64,000 nt of DNA from Clostridiales bacterium (GTDB lineage Bacteria; Bacillota; Clostridia; Lachnospirales; Lachnospiraceae): NCBI GenBank assembly GCA_018376135.1, contig JAHABX010000002.1:62001-126000 (forward strand), read 5' to 3'. Numbering within the stretch: the stretch's first letter is position 1; every line of letters starts with the position of its first letter. Shown here in pieces: positions 1 to 10,000 of the stretch. Under the pieces are notes generated by a model. The model made no database searches and had not been told where the DNA came from. It worked only from the letters and a program-made list of their open reading frames with translations. The position numbers were made by a program, and so were the translations under genes.

Positions 1-193
1 CCAGACCATCCATGATCGGCATCTTCAGGTCGCAGATGATAAGATCCGGAGAGAATCTGCCTGCCATTTCCAGCGCTTCCTCACCGTTGGAAGCGGTGGC
101 GCAGATATGAAAACCGAGCTCGCCCCAGTCGATCATAGACCGGAGAGCGATCTTTACAATTGGTTCGTCATCAACAATCAGTACCTGATACAT
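1..193 (-). CDS. Response regulator, YesN-like, N-terminal receiver part (cut by window edge)
   Basis: Only the first 64 codons are in the window, read on the minus strand from the ATG at 193. The translation starts MYQVLIVDDEPIVK and continues through LIICDLKMPIMDG, which is the first half of a CheY-like receiver: the acidic pair is the DD in VDDEP and the phospho-acceptor Asp is in ICDLKMP. It starts 9 bases after the stop of the histidine kinase at 203, so the two form one operon. The LytS/YesM-type partner suggests an AraC-family output domain, but that part is outside the window. Confidence 0.9.
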   Translation of the reverse strand, partial: MYQVLIVDDEPIVKIALRSMIDWGELGFHICATASNGEEALEMAGRFSPDLIICDLKMPIMDGL

Positions 194-202
194 AAAAGCC
201 TC

Positions 203-1267
203 CTAAATAGATGTTGCATAATGAGTTGGGTCCTGTTCGGAAAAAGAGGAGATAGCCGGAATCAGGATCCGGCAGCAGGTTCCTCTGCCCGGGCTGCTGG
301 TAATCGTAAGCCCGTAATCATCGGAAAAATACAGATGAATGCGGTCGTTGACATTGCGGCTTCCGATTCCGCCGAGTCCCTTGGGAACGGCTGCCCGGTC
401 ATTCATGTCAAAGCCCTTTCCTTCATCCCGTACTTCCAGAAGAATATCCTTGTCCGTAAAATGACAGCTGATATAGATCTCCATAATCGTTCCGTCATTG
501 TAGGAGCCGTGGAGCACGGAGTTTTCCGCAAGGGGCTGCAGGATAAGCTTGGGGACTAGAAAGGAAGAAATCTCTTCCGGAATATCATAGTTTACATGAA
601 AGCTTCCTGCATAGCGGATCGCCTGGATGGAAAAGTAATGCTTCAGATTGGCGATCTCCTCCTGAATGGTGATGAACTCCTGATCATTGATCAGGGTGTT
701 CTTCAGAAGCTCACTTAAAGAGCGGATACCCTCGGCAACCACCTTGTCCTGGTTCATCTGGGCGACCAGACGCAGGGTGTTTAATGTATTGAACAGAAAG
801 TGCGGATTGATCTGGTACTGCAGGATCTTAAGCTCCAGCTCCCGTTTTCTGGCCTCGCTTTTCTGCCGCTGCTCTAACAGAAGCTGTATCTCTGTCACCA
901 TGCCGTCGATATTATCCGATAAAAATGACAGCTCGTCAAAGGCATGATCCTGGATCCGGGCATCCAGATTGCCGTCGGAGATATCCCGGCAGGTCCGGAT
1001 CATGTGCTGGATCGGATGTGAGATACTCAGATAGGTATAGATCGTCATGGTCAGTGCGGCGAGGATCATCAGGATCCCCATGACCAGAAGCTGTCCGGTC
1101 AGTTCTGTACTGCCGTACAGAGAGTAGGCGTATACATACATGAACAGAAGGGGGAGCACCGTAGATATCAGATAAGAGATGATCAGGCGGTTGCGGATCT
1201 TCAGATTCCGAAGACCGATCAGGGCAAATTCCGATAATATATGAAAGTCTCTGTTTTCTGGAGTCAT
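203..1267 (-). CDS. Sensor histidine kinase, LytS/YesM type, with almost no external sensor
   Basis: Autokinase of the His_kinase (LytS/YesM) class. Two hydrophobic segments near the N-terminus are separated by only about ten residues, so there is no periplasm-facing sensor domain such as the dCache domain usual in YesM. A HAMP-like linker follows, then the phospho-acceptor box YQINPHFLFNTLN and a HATPase_c domain with DEGKGFD and GLGGIGSRN. An ATG at 1282 is also in frame, but the one at 1267 has AAAGGA six bases upstream while the earlier one has no ribosome site, so 1267 was chosen. A TATAAT lies on the minus strand at 1307-1312. With the regulator downstream and a sugar PTS divergently upstream, it may control the PTS operon; that is inference from position. 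Confidence 0.9.
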   Translation of the reverse strand: MTPENRDFHILSEFALIGLRNLKIRNRLIISYLISTVLPLLFMYVYAYSLYGSTELTGQLLVMGILMILAALTMTIYTYLSISHPIQHMIRTCRDISDGNLDARIQDHAFDELSFLSDNIDGMVTEIQLLLEQRQKSEARKRELELKILQYQINPHFLFNTLNTLRLVAQMNQDKVVAEGIRSLSELLKNTLINDQEFITIQEEIANLKHYFSIQAIRYAGSFHVNYDIPEEISSFLVPKLILQPLAENSVLHGSYNDGTIMEIYISCHFTDKDILLEVRDEGKGFDMNDRAAVPKGLGGIGSRNVNDRIHLYFSDDYGLTITSSPGRGTCCRILIPAISSFSEQDPTHYATSI

Positions 1268-1543
1268 ATGGATTCCTTTCATAAGAAGTGAATAAGTATC
1301 TTGTCCATTATAAGGGTTTTTTGTTCAATATGTATATTTTAACGTAGAATGAGAAAATAATCCATAGTTAAAATAAAAATATCCATATATGTAAAATTTA
1401 TAAAAAATTATTGTTTTTTATAGATATTTAAGAATCGAAGATAGTCCATAGGGAGGATAAGATAATAACTATACATCATGAGCGGGATTTTGTAAAATGA
1501 AATCATCAAAAATAAGTCCTAGAAAGAAGGAGGAAAAGTAGAT

Positions 1544-2995
1544 ATGATGAAATATTTACAGAAACTTGGAAAAGCTCTGATGCTTCCGGTTGCATGTCTT
1601 CCGGTATGCGGTATCCTTATGGGTATCGGTTATGCGCTGTCTCCAAATGTAATGCAGGGTGGCGAGATTTCAGGAGTACTTGAGATCATCGGTTTCTTCC
1701 TGGTAAAAGCGGGCGGTGCGTTGATTGACAACATGTCCTGGCTGTTCGCAATCGGTGTGGCAGTTGGTATGGCAGATGATCACGATGGTACTTCCGGACT
1801 GGCAGGTCTGGTATCCTGGCTGATGATCACCACTCTTCTGTCCAGCGGAGCAGTATCCGTTATGATGGGTGCAGAAGCACCGGCGGCGTTTGGTAAGATC
1901 CAGAACCAGTTCATCGGTATTCTTGCCGGTGTGATCGGTTCTACCTGCTACAACAAATTCAAAAACACAAAGCTTCCGGATGCGCTTGCATTCTTCTCCG
2001 GAAAGCGCAGCGTAGCTATCGTAACCGCAGTATTCTCTATCGTAGTATCTGCAGTGCTGTTCTTCGTATGGCCGATCATTTACGGAGGACTGGTAGCATT
2101 AGGTGAGAGCATCGTTGGTCTTGGAGCAGTTGGTGTTGGTATCTATACCTTCCTGAACCGTCTCCTGATCCCGTTTGGTCTGCATCACGCACTGAACTCT
2201 GTATTCTGGTTCGACGCAGCAGGTATCAATGACCTTGGTAACTTCTGGGCAGGCGAGATGTTAAATGGTGCAGGCGGAGCAGCTGGTATGTACATGTCCG
2301 GTTTCTTCCCGTCCATGATGTTCGGTATTCCGGCAGCAGCACTGGCAATCGTTCACTGTGCAAAGCCTGAGAAGAGAAAAGTAGCAGTTGGTCTTGTTGG
2401 TGCAGCAGCACTCTGTGCATTCATCTGCGGTGTTACCGAGCCGTTCGAGTTTGCATTCATGTTCCTTGCTCCGGTACTGTACGTAATCTACTCTGTACTG
2501 TACGGCGTTATCGCAGCAATCACTGTAAGCCTTGGCTTCAGCGCAGGTTTCTCCTTCTCCGCAGGACTTACTGACCTTGTGTTCAGTGCAGCTCTTCCGG
2601 CAGCAGCGAAGACCTGGCTCATCCTTCCGCTTGGCGCAGGAGCAGCAATTGTATTCTATCTGATCTTCCGTATTGCGATCACCAAATTCGATCTGAAGAC
2701 TCCGGGTCGTGAGGATGATGATGAAGACGAGATGAAGATCGAGCTGGCAAACAATGACTATACCGCAATGGCAGCGATCATTCTGGAAGGTCTTGGCGGA
2801 AAAGAAAACGTCACAAGCGTTGACAACTGCATTACCAGACTTCGTCTTGAGATCAAGGATTATACTGCAGTAAACGAGAAGAAGATCAAATCTGCAGGCA
2901 TCAGCGGAGTCATCCGTCCGAGCAAGACTGCTGTACAGGTTATTGTTGGACCTCAGGTACAGCATGTGGCAGATGAATTTAAGAAATTAATGTAA
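1544..2995 (+). CDS. PTS glucose/maltose-class EIIBC permease
   Basis: Membrane sugar permease of the glucose/N-acetylglucosamine/maltose PTS superfamily; it imports a sugar while phosphorylating it. The first ~390 residues are a multi-pass EIIC domain starting KLGKALMLPVACLP, with the family signature around LIPFGLHHALNSVFWF. A linker FDLKTPGRED leads to a C-terminal EIIB domain of about 80 residues with the phospho-cysteine in DNCITRLRL. AAGGAGG lies ten bases before the ATG. An EIIC-only paralogue and an EIIA follow in the same direction, giving a complete set. Sugar specificity cannot be read from sequence alone. Codon use is biased to C/T-ending codons of highly expressed genes. Confidence 0.93.
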   Translation: MMKYLQKLGKALMLPVACLPVCGILMGIGYALSPNVMQGGEISGVLEIIGFFLVKAGGALIDNMSWLFAIGVAVGMADDHDGTSGLAGLVSWLMITTLLSSGAVSVMMGAEAPAAFGKIQNQFIGILAGVIGSTCYNKFKNTKLPDALAFFSGKRSVAIVTAVFSIVVSAVLFFVWPIIYGGLVALGESIVGLGAVGVGIYTFLNRLLIPFGLHHALNSVFWFDAAGINDLGNFWAGEMLNGAGGAAGMYMSGFFPSMMFGIPAAALAIVHCAKPEKRKVAVGLVGAAALCAFICGVTEPFEFAFMFLAPVLYVIYSVLYGVIAAITVSLGFSAGFSFSAGLTDLVFSAALPAAAKTWLILPLGAGAAIVFYLIFRIAITKFDLKTPGREDDDEDEMKIELANNDYTAMAAIILEGLGGKENVTSVDNCITRLRLEIKDYTAVNEKKIKSAGISGVIRPSKTAVQVIVGPQVQHVADEFKKLM

Positions 2996-3022
2996 TTTAG
3001 CCAATCCACTATCCAAAACATA

Positions 3023-3064
3023 CATACAAAGAGGGCTCCGGTTTTCCGGAGTCTTCTTTGTATG
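3023..3064 (+). terminator. Stem-loop after EIIBC
   Basis: Long inverted repeat with arms ACATACAAAGAGGGCTCCGG (3022-3041) and a near-complementary right arm ending TTCTTTGTATGT, around a TTTT loop. It lies between the EIIBC stop and the second EIIC gene. It could terminate or attenuate transcription and so set the ratio between EIIBC and the downstream genes. The T-rich part sits in the stem, so it is not a classic terminator. Confidence 0.6.
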
Positions 3065-3160
3065 TGTGGGAGATCCCTGCTTTCATTGACATACATGGTC
3101 AGATTTGCTATGATAAACAATAGAGAACTTTGCGAGACAAGAGGATAGGGAGTGCAAAGG

Positions 3161-4318
3161 ATGAAATATGCATATCGTCTTGGAAAAGCCCTGATGCTTC
3201 CGGTGGCATGTCTTCCGGCAGCAGGGCTTTTGATGGGACTTGGGTTTTGGATCGATCCGTCTGGTCACGGGAGCAACAGTATCCCTGCACAGATGATGGT
3301 GCAGGCAGGCTCTGCACTGATCGGGCATATGAGTCTTTTATTTGCGGTCGGAGTTGCCACCGGGCTTGCGGATGAGCAGGACGGTTCAGCAGCACTGGCA
3401 AGTATTGTAAGCTGGCTGGTCATTCAGGGACTGTTGGCGCCGGACAGCATCCGGGTGCTGTCGTTCGGTTATCTGGATGTAGAGCATTTTGAACACATTG
3501 ATAATCAGTTTGTAGGGATCCTGTGTGGACTTGCAGGAGCCAGATGCAGCAATAAGTACCGTTATATTCGTCTTCCGGGACCGTGGGCGGCATTTGAGGG
3601 GCGCAGATTTGTGTCCTTTGCAGCTGCCGCGGAGGCGCTGCTGATCGCGCTGGGTCTGTTTTTTGTATGGCCCTATTTTTATTCGGCATGTGTGTATCTC
3701 GGCAATTCCCTTGTGGGGACGGGAGCGGTAGGGGCAGGGATTTATGCGTTCCTGAACCGGATGCTGATACCCACAGGAGTTCATCATGCGCTGAATTCGG
3801 TATTCTGGTTCGATCTGGCAGGAATCTCGGATTTGAATCATTTCTGGAACGGGACAGGTGTATATGGTCAGACCGGACAGTATATGACCGGATTTTTCCC
3901 GGTGATGATCTTCGGCATGCCGGGGGCGGCGCTTGCCATGTACCGCACCGCGCTTCCGGGCAAAAAGAAGATGGCGGGAGGACTGCTTTTTTCTGCGGCA
4001 GTCTGTTCCGTTATGACAGGCGTGACGGAGCTTATGGAATTTTCCTTTATGTTTCTTGCGCCGGGGCTTTTCTTTATCCATGCATTTCTGACAGGAGTAT
4101 CTGCCTTTGTCTGTGCCGTACTGCCGTTTCGCATGGGCTTTAATTTCAGTGCAGGACTTCTGGATTATCTGCTGGCGGTCAATTCGCCCATGGCGGAGAA
4201 TCCGTGGCTGCTTCTTCCGGTGGGGCTTGCCTTCGGGGCGCTGTATTACGCAGTATTTAAGTTCTGTATTCTGAAATTTGATCTGAAGACTCCGGGAAGG
4301 GAACCGGAGGAATCATAA
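3161..4318 (+). CDS. PTS EIIC-only paralogue (no EIIB domain)
   Basis: A second glucose-class EIIC membrane domain, clearly related to the preceding gene (RLGKALMLPVACLP, MLIPTGVHHALNSVFWFDLAGI, ending FDLKTPGRE). It stops exactly where the EIIB domain begins in its neighbour, so it has no phospho-cysteine domain and would need EIIB from elsewhere, most simply from the upstream EIIBC. A GTG at 3152 is in frame, but the ATG at 3161 aligns with the start of the paralogue and has GGGAG eight bases upstream. It may be a second permease of different specificity sharing EIIB/EIIA, or a regulatory or degenerate copy. The reading frame is intact for 385 residues. Confidence 0.88.
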   Translation: MKYAYRLGKALMLPVACLPAAGLLMGLGFWIDPSGHGSNSIPAQMMVQAGSALIGHMSLLFAVGVATGLADEQDGSAALASIVSWLVIQGLLAPDSIRVLSFGYLDVEHFEHIDNQFVGILCGLAGARCSNKYRYIRLPGPWAAFEGRRFVSFAAAAEALLIALGLFFVWPYFYSACVYLGNSLVGTGAVGAGIYAFLNRMLIPTGVHHALNSVFWFDLAGISDLNHFWNGTGVYGQTGQYMTGFFPVMIFGMPGAALAMYRTALPGKKKMAGGLLFSAAVCSVMTGVTELMEFSFMFLAPGLFFIHAFLTGVSAFVCAVLPFRMGFNFSAGLLDYLLAVNSPMAENPWLLLPVGLAFGALYYAVFKFCILKFDLKTPGREPEES

Positions 4319-4401
4319 TTTTCCATAAAATAAGGAAGATTATGAATAGACGGAAAGCAATCGCACTGATATGCTGATAATATAGACAGGAGGGAAAGGA
4401 A

Positions 4402-4890
4402 ATGTTTAATTTTTTTAAAAAGAAGGAAGTTCAGGAAGCGTATGAGATGAAAGCCTGCGCAGACGGAAAGGTGATCCCGATGACAGAGGCGAAGGATCCG
4501 GTATTTTCATCCTGCGCTCTTGGCAACGGAGTTGTGATTTGTCCGACAGGGAATGTGGTTGTAGCTCCGGCTGACGGTAAGGTTACCGTAACCATGGAAG
4601 GCAGCAACCATGCGGTAGGTCTGGAGTTAAAGGGCGGCATCGAGATCCTGATCCACATCGGCGTGGATACGGTGAACCTGAAGGGAGAGGGCTTTGAGTC
4701 CTTCGTGAAGGTTGATCAGGAGGTAAAGGCAGGACAGGAGCTGATCCGTTTTGATCGTGAAGGTATGGAAGCAAAGGGATACTGCATGGAGGTTATGCAG
4801 ATCGTTATGGATGGCGAGACTGCTTCTAAGCTGGAGTATACGACCGGAGCTGAGGCCAAGGCAGGAGAGACTGTGGTAGCCCGCTGGTAG
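4402..4890 (+). CDS. PTS glucose-class EIIA protein
   Basis: Soluble phospho-carrier of the Crr/EIIA-Glc family, passing phosphate from HPr to EIIB. The active-site histidine is His85 in LIHIGVDTVNLKGEGFE, matching the family motif HxGxDTV; the second conserved histidine is His70 in SNHAVGL. At 162 residues it has the standard length for a stand-alone EIIA. AGGAGG precedes the ATG. It is the last gene of the three-gene PTS operon and is followed at once by a strong terminator. Confidence 0.94.
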   Translation: MFNFFKKKEVQEAYEMKACADGKVIPMTEAKDPVFSSCALGNGVVICPTGNVVVAPADGKVTVTMEGSNHAVGLELKGGIEILIHIGVDTVNLKGEGFESFVKVDQEVKAGQELIRFDREGMEAKGYCMEVMQIVMDGETASKLEYTTGAEAKAGETVVARW

Positions 4891-4905
4891 GCATGAAAGA
4901 CAAAA

Positions 4906-4937
4906 GGGGACAGAATCACAATTCTGTCTCTTTTTTT
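4906..4937 (+). terminator. Rho-independent terminator of the PTS operon
   Basis: GACAGAAT / ATTCTGTC arms with a four-base loop, extended by G-C and G-U pairs, followed by CTTTTTTT. It ends the PTS operon just before the promoter of plsX. Confidence 0.9.
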
Positions 4938-4949
4938 CTTTGTAAAGTA

Positions 4950-4978
4950 TTGACTTCGAGAATGTGTTTTCGTATTAT
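4950..4978 (+). promoter_or_regulatory. Sigma-A type promoter of plsX
   Basis: TTGACT (4950-4955), 17-base spacer, TATTAT (4973-4978), placed 26 bases before the plsX start codon. No FapR-type operator was seen over it. Confidence 0.8.
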
Positions 4979-5004
4979 GATATAGACAACAAGGAGGAAA
5001 AAGG

Positions 5005-6045
5005 ATGCAGGAACTGATAAGAGTCGCAGTAGATGCCATGGGCGGAGACCATGCACCGCTGGAAATTGTAAAAGGAGCCGTTGAGGCGGTAAACAGTCGG
5101 GAAGATATTCAGGTGTTTCTGGTTGGACAGGAGAAAGCGGTAGAGGCGGAGCTTAAAAAGTATCAGTATGACTCTTCCAGGATACAGGTGGTGAATGCCA
5201 CAGAGATGATCGAGATGGCAGAACCTCCGGTTCAGGCGATCCGTACGAAGAAGGATTCATCCATTGTAGTTGCCATGAAGATGGTGAAGAATGGAGAGGC
5301 TGACGCGTTCGTGGGTGCAGGCAGCACAGGCGCGGTTCTGGTAGGCGGTCAGCTTATCGTAGGACGGATCAAGGGAGTGGAGAGACCTCCTCTTGCACCG
5401 CTTTTACCCACCGAAAAAGGGGCTTCTCTGCTGATCGACTGCGGAGCCAATGTGGATGCCAGACCTTCTCATCTGGTACAGTTTGCCAGAATGGGCTCGA
5501 TTTACATGGAGAACGTTATGGGCGTATCCAGCCCCAGAGTTGCCATTGTGAATATCGGCGCTGAAGAAGAGAAGGGCAATGCACTGGTCAAAGAGACATT
5601 TCCGCTGTTGAAGGAATGCAAGGATATTAATTTTATCGGAAGCATTGAAGCACGCGATATCCCGTCCGGGTATGCAGATGTGATCGTCTGCGAAGCTTTT
5701 GCGGGAAATATTATTCTGAAGCTGTATGAGGGAGTCGGCGGTACGCTGATCTCCATGGTAAAGAAGGGCATGATGAGCAGTCTGCGCAGCAAGATCGGAG
5801 CGCTTCTGGTGAAGCCGGCTCTGAAGCAGACACTGAAGCGTTTTGATACGGCACAGTATGGAGGCGCTCCTCTTCTGGGATTGAAAGGGCTGGTCGTTAA
5901 GACTCATGGCAGCTCCAAAGCGGCAGAGATCCGCAATTCCATCATCCAGTGCGCCACTTTTACACAGCAGCAGATGAATGAGAAAATCAAAGCCGGAATT
6001 CAGGCAGAAGAAAATCAGGAAGGAATTGAAAATCATGGAATTTGA
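5005..6045 (+). CDS. plsX: Phosphate acyltransferase PlsX
   Basis: Makes acyl-phosphate from acyl-ACP, the first step of the PlsX/PlsY route to phosphatidic acid. The family start VAVDAMGGDHAP is present, followed by GAGSTGAVLVGG and LLIDCGANVDARP, all typical of PlsX, and the 346-residue length fits. AAGGAGG is seven bases before the ATG. The gene overlaps acpP by 11 bases, the common plsX-acpP arrangement, so translation is probably coupled. It opens the lipid/RNase III/SMC/FtsY block. Confidence 0.96.
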   Translation: MQELIRVAVDAMGGDHAPLEIVKGAVEAVNSREDIQVFLVGQEKAVEAELKKYQYDSSRIQVVNATEMIEMAEPPVQAIRTKKDSSIVVAMKMVKNGEADAFVGAGSTGAVLVGGQLIVGRIKGVERPPLAPLLPTEKGASLLIDCGANVDARPSHLVQFARMGSIYMENVMGVSSPRVAIVNIGAEEEKGNALVKETFPLLKECKDINFIGSIEARDIPSGYADVIVCEAFAGNIILKLYEGVGGTLISMVKKGMMSSLRSKIGALLVKPALKQTLKRFDTAQYGGAPLLGLKGLVVKTHGSSKAAEIRNSIIQCATFTQQQMNEKIKAGIQAEENQEGIENHGI

Positions 6046-6265
6046 AAAATTACAGGAAATCATTGCAGAAGTATTGAATGTGGATGCAGAGGAGATTACG
6101 ATGGAAACCACATTTGTGGATGATCTGGGAGCAGATTCCCTGGATGTATTTCAGATTATTATGGGCATCGAAGAGGAATTTGATATTGAGATCGCGAATG
6201 AGGATGCGGAGAAGATCGTATCAGTCGGGGATGCTGTTGAGCAGATTAAAAATGCATTAAACTGA
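6035..6265 (+). CDS. acpP: Acyl carrier protein
   Basis: Seventy-six-residue acidic carrier of acyl chains for fatty acid synthesis. Ser35 in GADSLDVFQ is the phosphopantetheine attachment site. The start was set at the ATG at 6035 because it gives the canonical MEFEKLQEIIAEVL start; in-frame sequence upstream is plsX shadow. It overlaps plsX by 11 bases and is followed by a terminator. Confidence 0.96.
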   Translation: MEFEKLQEIIAEVLNVDAEEITMETTFVDDLGADSLDVFQIIMGIEEEFDIEIANEDAEKIVSVGDAVEQIKNALN

Positions 6266-6273
6266 GAAAAATA

Positions 6274-6302
6274 AAAGCCCCTTTTCAGAAGGGGCTTTTT
6301 TG
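6274..6302 (+). terminator. Terminator after acpP
   Basis: AAAAGCCCCTT / AAGGGGCTTTT arms with a five-base loop and a following T-run. It lies between acpP and rnc, so rnc-smc-ftsY are probably expressed by partial read-through or a separate weak promoter. Confidence 0.88.
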
Positions 6303-6319
6303 TATAACAGGAGAAGATT

Positions 6320-7009
6320 ATGGAAGAAAAAGCTCTTTTCAGAGAATTGGAAGAGAAGACAGGCTACAGATTCAGGAATCAGGAGCTGCTCTGGCAGGCA
6401 ATGACCCACAGCTCTTATGCCAATGAGCATCATCTGGGGAGACTGAAGTGCAATGAGCGTCTGGAATTTCTGGGAGATGCGGTACTGGAGCTGACCACCA
6501 GTGAATTTTTGTATGAGAAGTATCCGGATATGCCTGAGGGAGACGCCACGAAGACTCGTGCAAGCATCGTCTGTGAGCAGAGTCTGGACTTTTGTGCCAG
6601 AGCCATATCTCTGGAGAAATATATCAGGCTTGGCAGAGGAGAGGAGGTAAGCGGAGGAAGAGAGCGTCCATCCATCGTGTCGGATGCCTGTGAGGCACTG
6701 ATCGGTGCGATCTATCTGGATGGTGGTTTTACTAATGCGAAAGATTTTATATTAAGATTTATTCTGAACGACCTGGAGCATAAGAAACTCTTTTTTGATA
6801 GTAAGACCATTTTACAGGAGCGGATTCAGGCGCACCATGAGGAAAAGCTGCATTATGAACTGGTCAGAGAGGAAGGTCCGGATCATCAGAAGCTCTTTAT
6901 CGTACAGGCCATGCTGGGTGACAGAGTCATCGGTGAGGGCAGCGGACGCACGAAGAAGGCGGCAGAGCAGGCAGCGGCATATCATGCGCTGACGGAAAAA
7001 CATAAATAG
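6320..7009 (+). CDS. rnc: Ribonuclease III
   Basis: Double-strand RNA endonuclease for rRNA and mRNA processing. The catalytic signature NERLEFLGDAVLEL is at residues 45-58, with a second acidic cluster SDACEALIGAIYLDGG and a C-terminal double-strand RNA-binding domain ending GEGSGRTKKAAEQAAA. Length 229 is normal. An AGGAGAA ribosome site lies upstream. The rnc-smc-ftsY order is widely conserved in Firmicutes. Confidence 0.96.
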   Translation: MEEKALFRELEEKTGYRFRNQELLWQAMTHSSYANEHHLGRLKCNERLEFLGDAVLELTTSEFLYEKYPDMPEGDATKTRASIVCEQSLDFCARAISLEKYIRLGRGEEVSGGRERPSIVSDACEALIGAIYLDGGFTNAKDFILRFILNDLEHKKLFFDSKTILQERIQAHHEEKLHYELVREEGPDHQKLFIVQAMLGDRVIGEGSGRTKKAAEQAAAYHALTEKHK

Positions 7010-7024
7010 AACAGGATAATTTGC

Positions 7025-10000
7025 ATGTATTTAAAAAGTATAGAGGTGCAGGGATTCAAGTCCTTTGCCAACAAGATTGTATTTGATTTTCACAACGGAA
7101 TCACAGGCATTGTGGGACCGAACGGATCGGGAAAAAGCAACGTGGCGGATGCCGTGCGCTGGGTGCTGGGTGAGCAGAGGGTGAAGCAGCTCCGCGGCGG
7201 AAGTATGCAGGATGTTATTTTTTCCGGTACAGAGAACCGAAAGGCACTGAGCTATGCCTATGTGGCGATCACTCTTGACAACGGAGACCATCAGCTTCCG
7301 GTGGCATATGAGGAAGTTACAGTCGCAAGAAGGTTATATCGTTCGGGGGAGAGTGAATATCTATTAAACGGGACGTCCTGCCGTCTGAAGGATGTGCAGG
7401 AGCTGTTCTATGACACCGGTATCGGTAAGGAGGGCTACTCCATCATCGGACAGGGACAGATCGACCGAATCCTGAGTACCAGACCGGAGGAGGCAAGAGA
7501 GCTCTTCGATGAGGCCACCGGAATCGTGAAGTTCAAGAAACGGAAAAAGGTCGCAGAGAAGAAGCTGGAGGATGAAAAGCAGAATCTTCTCCGGGTGAAT
7601 GACATTCTGACAGAGCTGGAGAAGCAGCTGGGACCGCTGGAGCGTCAGGCGGAGAAGGCAAAGGAGTATCTGAAGAAGCGGGAGACGCTCAGGGAGTACG
7701 AGATCCATATTTTCCTCATGGAGATGGAGCATATCCGGCAGCAGCTTGAGAAGCTGGAGGAAGCACAGCGGATCACGGAAGGGGATATGAAGGAGACCAC
7801 GGCGGTCTTTGAGAATACCAAGCTGGAATATGAACGGATCGAGAAGGAGCTGGAGGCGATCGAGCAGCAGATCGACGGGGCAAAAGAGGAGGCATCCTCC
7901 GCACGTCTGAAGAAGCAGCAGATGAAGGGCCAGATCGCAGTTCTGAAGGAGCAGGTGCGGTCTGCAGCCGCAAGCAGCAGGCACTATCAGGAACGGATAG
8001 AAAGCATCCGAAGAGAAGAAGAGCAGAGGACAGAGGAAAAGAAGAAGGTTCTCGCTGAGAAGGAGGATCTGGATACTCAGCTTGCCCAGGCAGAAAAGGT
8101 ACAGGGTAAGGCAGAGGAAGAGCTTTTGGATATCCAGCAGCATATAAAGGACAGTCAGACCAATATAGAGAACAGTAAGAATGAGATCATCACTCTTTTG
8201 AACCAGCGTTCTTCCATTAAAGGTAAGATACAGCGCTACGACGCCATGATGGAGCAGATACAGATCCGTAAGGCGGAGGTGAATCAGAAGCTGATCCAGA
8301 TGAAGAGCGCGGAGCTTGGACAGGATGAGCTTTTGAAGCAGCAGGAGCAGGAGCTTTCAGAGATTCAAAAGGAGCTGCGGGAGAAGCTTGAGGAACGGTC
8401 AGAGGTGGAGAAAAGAGTTGCCAGTCTTCAGCAGCAGATCACCATCTGCCGGAAGCGTCTGGAGGACGGACAGTCTGCTTATCACAGAGAGGCATCCCGT
8501 CTGGAATCTTTGCAGAATCTGGCGGAGCGTTATGATGGTTACGGCGGCAGCATCCGAAGGGTTATGGAACAGAAGAGCCGGGTGTCCGGTATCTGCGGCG
8601 TGGTGGCAGATCTGATCCAGACAGAGAAGAAATATGAGACTGCTGTGGAGACGGCTCTTGGCGGAAGTATCCAGAATGTGGTGACTGAGGATGAAGAGAC
8701 AGCCAAGAAGCTGATCCAGTTTCTGAAGCAGAACCGGTTCGGACGGGTGACCTTTCTCCCGTTAACGGCAGTCCGGAGCCCGCAGCAGTTCGGACAGCAG
8801 CAGGCATTGAAGGAAGAGGGCGTCATCGGGCTTGCACATACACTGGTGCAGACGGAGGAACGTTATAGAAATATTATGGCACAGCTTCTCGGAAGAACGC
8901 TGGTGGTGGATCATATCGATCATGCAGTGGCGATCCAGAAGAAATACAGATACAGTTTAAGGATCGTGACCCTGGAAGGTGAATCCATGAATCCGGGCGG
9001 TTCCATGACCGGCGGTTCTTTTAAGAACAGCAGCAGTCTTTTGAGCAGAAACAGGGAAATTGATGAACTGAAGCTGAAGGTCGGGCATCTGAAGCAGGAT
9101 CTGGAGAGTGTCCAGAAGAAGCTGATCGAGATCCAGAATGAGAGAAGCAGCTGTTATCTGAAGCTGGATCAGGGGGCTTCCGTGCTCCAGGAGATCCGCG
9201 TACGGGAGAATACTGCAAGGATGAGTGTGGAGCAGCTGGCAGATCAGAAGCGTGCCGCAGGAGAAGATCTGGAGCAGTTCCAGAAGGAGAGTCTTGAGCT
9301 TACCCGTCAGACCACGGAGATCCAGGAGATGAAGAAGACCAATCTTCAGGAGCTGAAGGATTCTGAGGCGATGGAGAAGGCACATACCTTTGCTGTGGAG
9401 ACCTATCAGCAGCGGCTGGAGGAGGACAAAGCGAAGGAAACAGAGGCTTCCAGGACCTTGGAGGAGTATCATCTGGATACGGCGTCCATTCTGCAGAAAG
9501 CGGAATTTGCCGCCTCCAACCTGAAGCGTATCGAGGGAGAGCTTCACCGGATTCGGGAGGAGCAGCAGGAGCTTGAGAAGAATATGGGGCAGGCAGAGGA
9601 GGATTCCAGAAGCCGGGAAGAAGGGATCGACGCGTTGCAGTCCGAGATGGATGCGGTTGGGGAAGTGATCACCGGACTGGAGGAAAAGGTGCGTGTTCTT
9701 CAGCAGAGCAAAGAGGATCAGTCTGCATCCCATAAGGAATTTTTCGGCAGACGGGAGGAGCTGTCCACCCGTATGAACGAGCTGGACAAGGAGCTTTTCC
9801 GCCTGACTGGTCAGAAGGAAAAGCTGGATGAGAATTCCGAAAACCTGATGAACCATATGTGGGCAGAATATGAACTGACCTACAATGCGGCGGTTCCGCT
9901 CAGAAAAGAAGAATATACCAGTCTTCCGGAGCTGAAAAAGAGCTGTACGGCAGTGAAGGAAGAGATCCGGGGGCTTGGCAGCGTGAATGTCAATGCCATT

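Noticed and set aside
1268..1543. AT-rich region before the PTS operon, examined for an antiterminator hairpin or catabolite site
   Set aside because: No convincing ribonucleic antiterminator structure and no match to a catabolite-response element was found by eye.
2261..2965. Long minus-strand reading frame opposite the EIIBC gene
   Set aside because: Cys/Arg-rich translation without domains, fully opposite a clear permease; a shadow caused by its codon bias.
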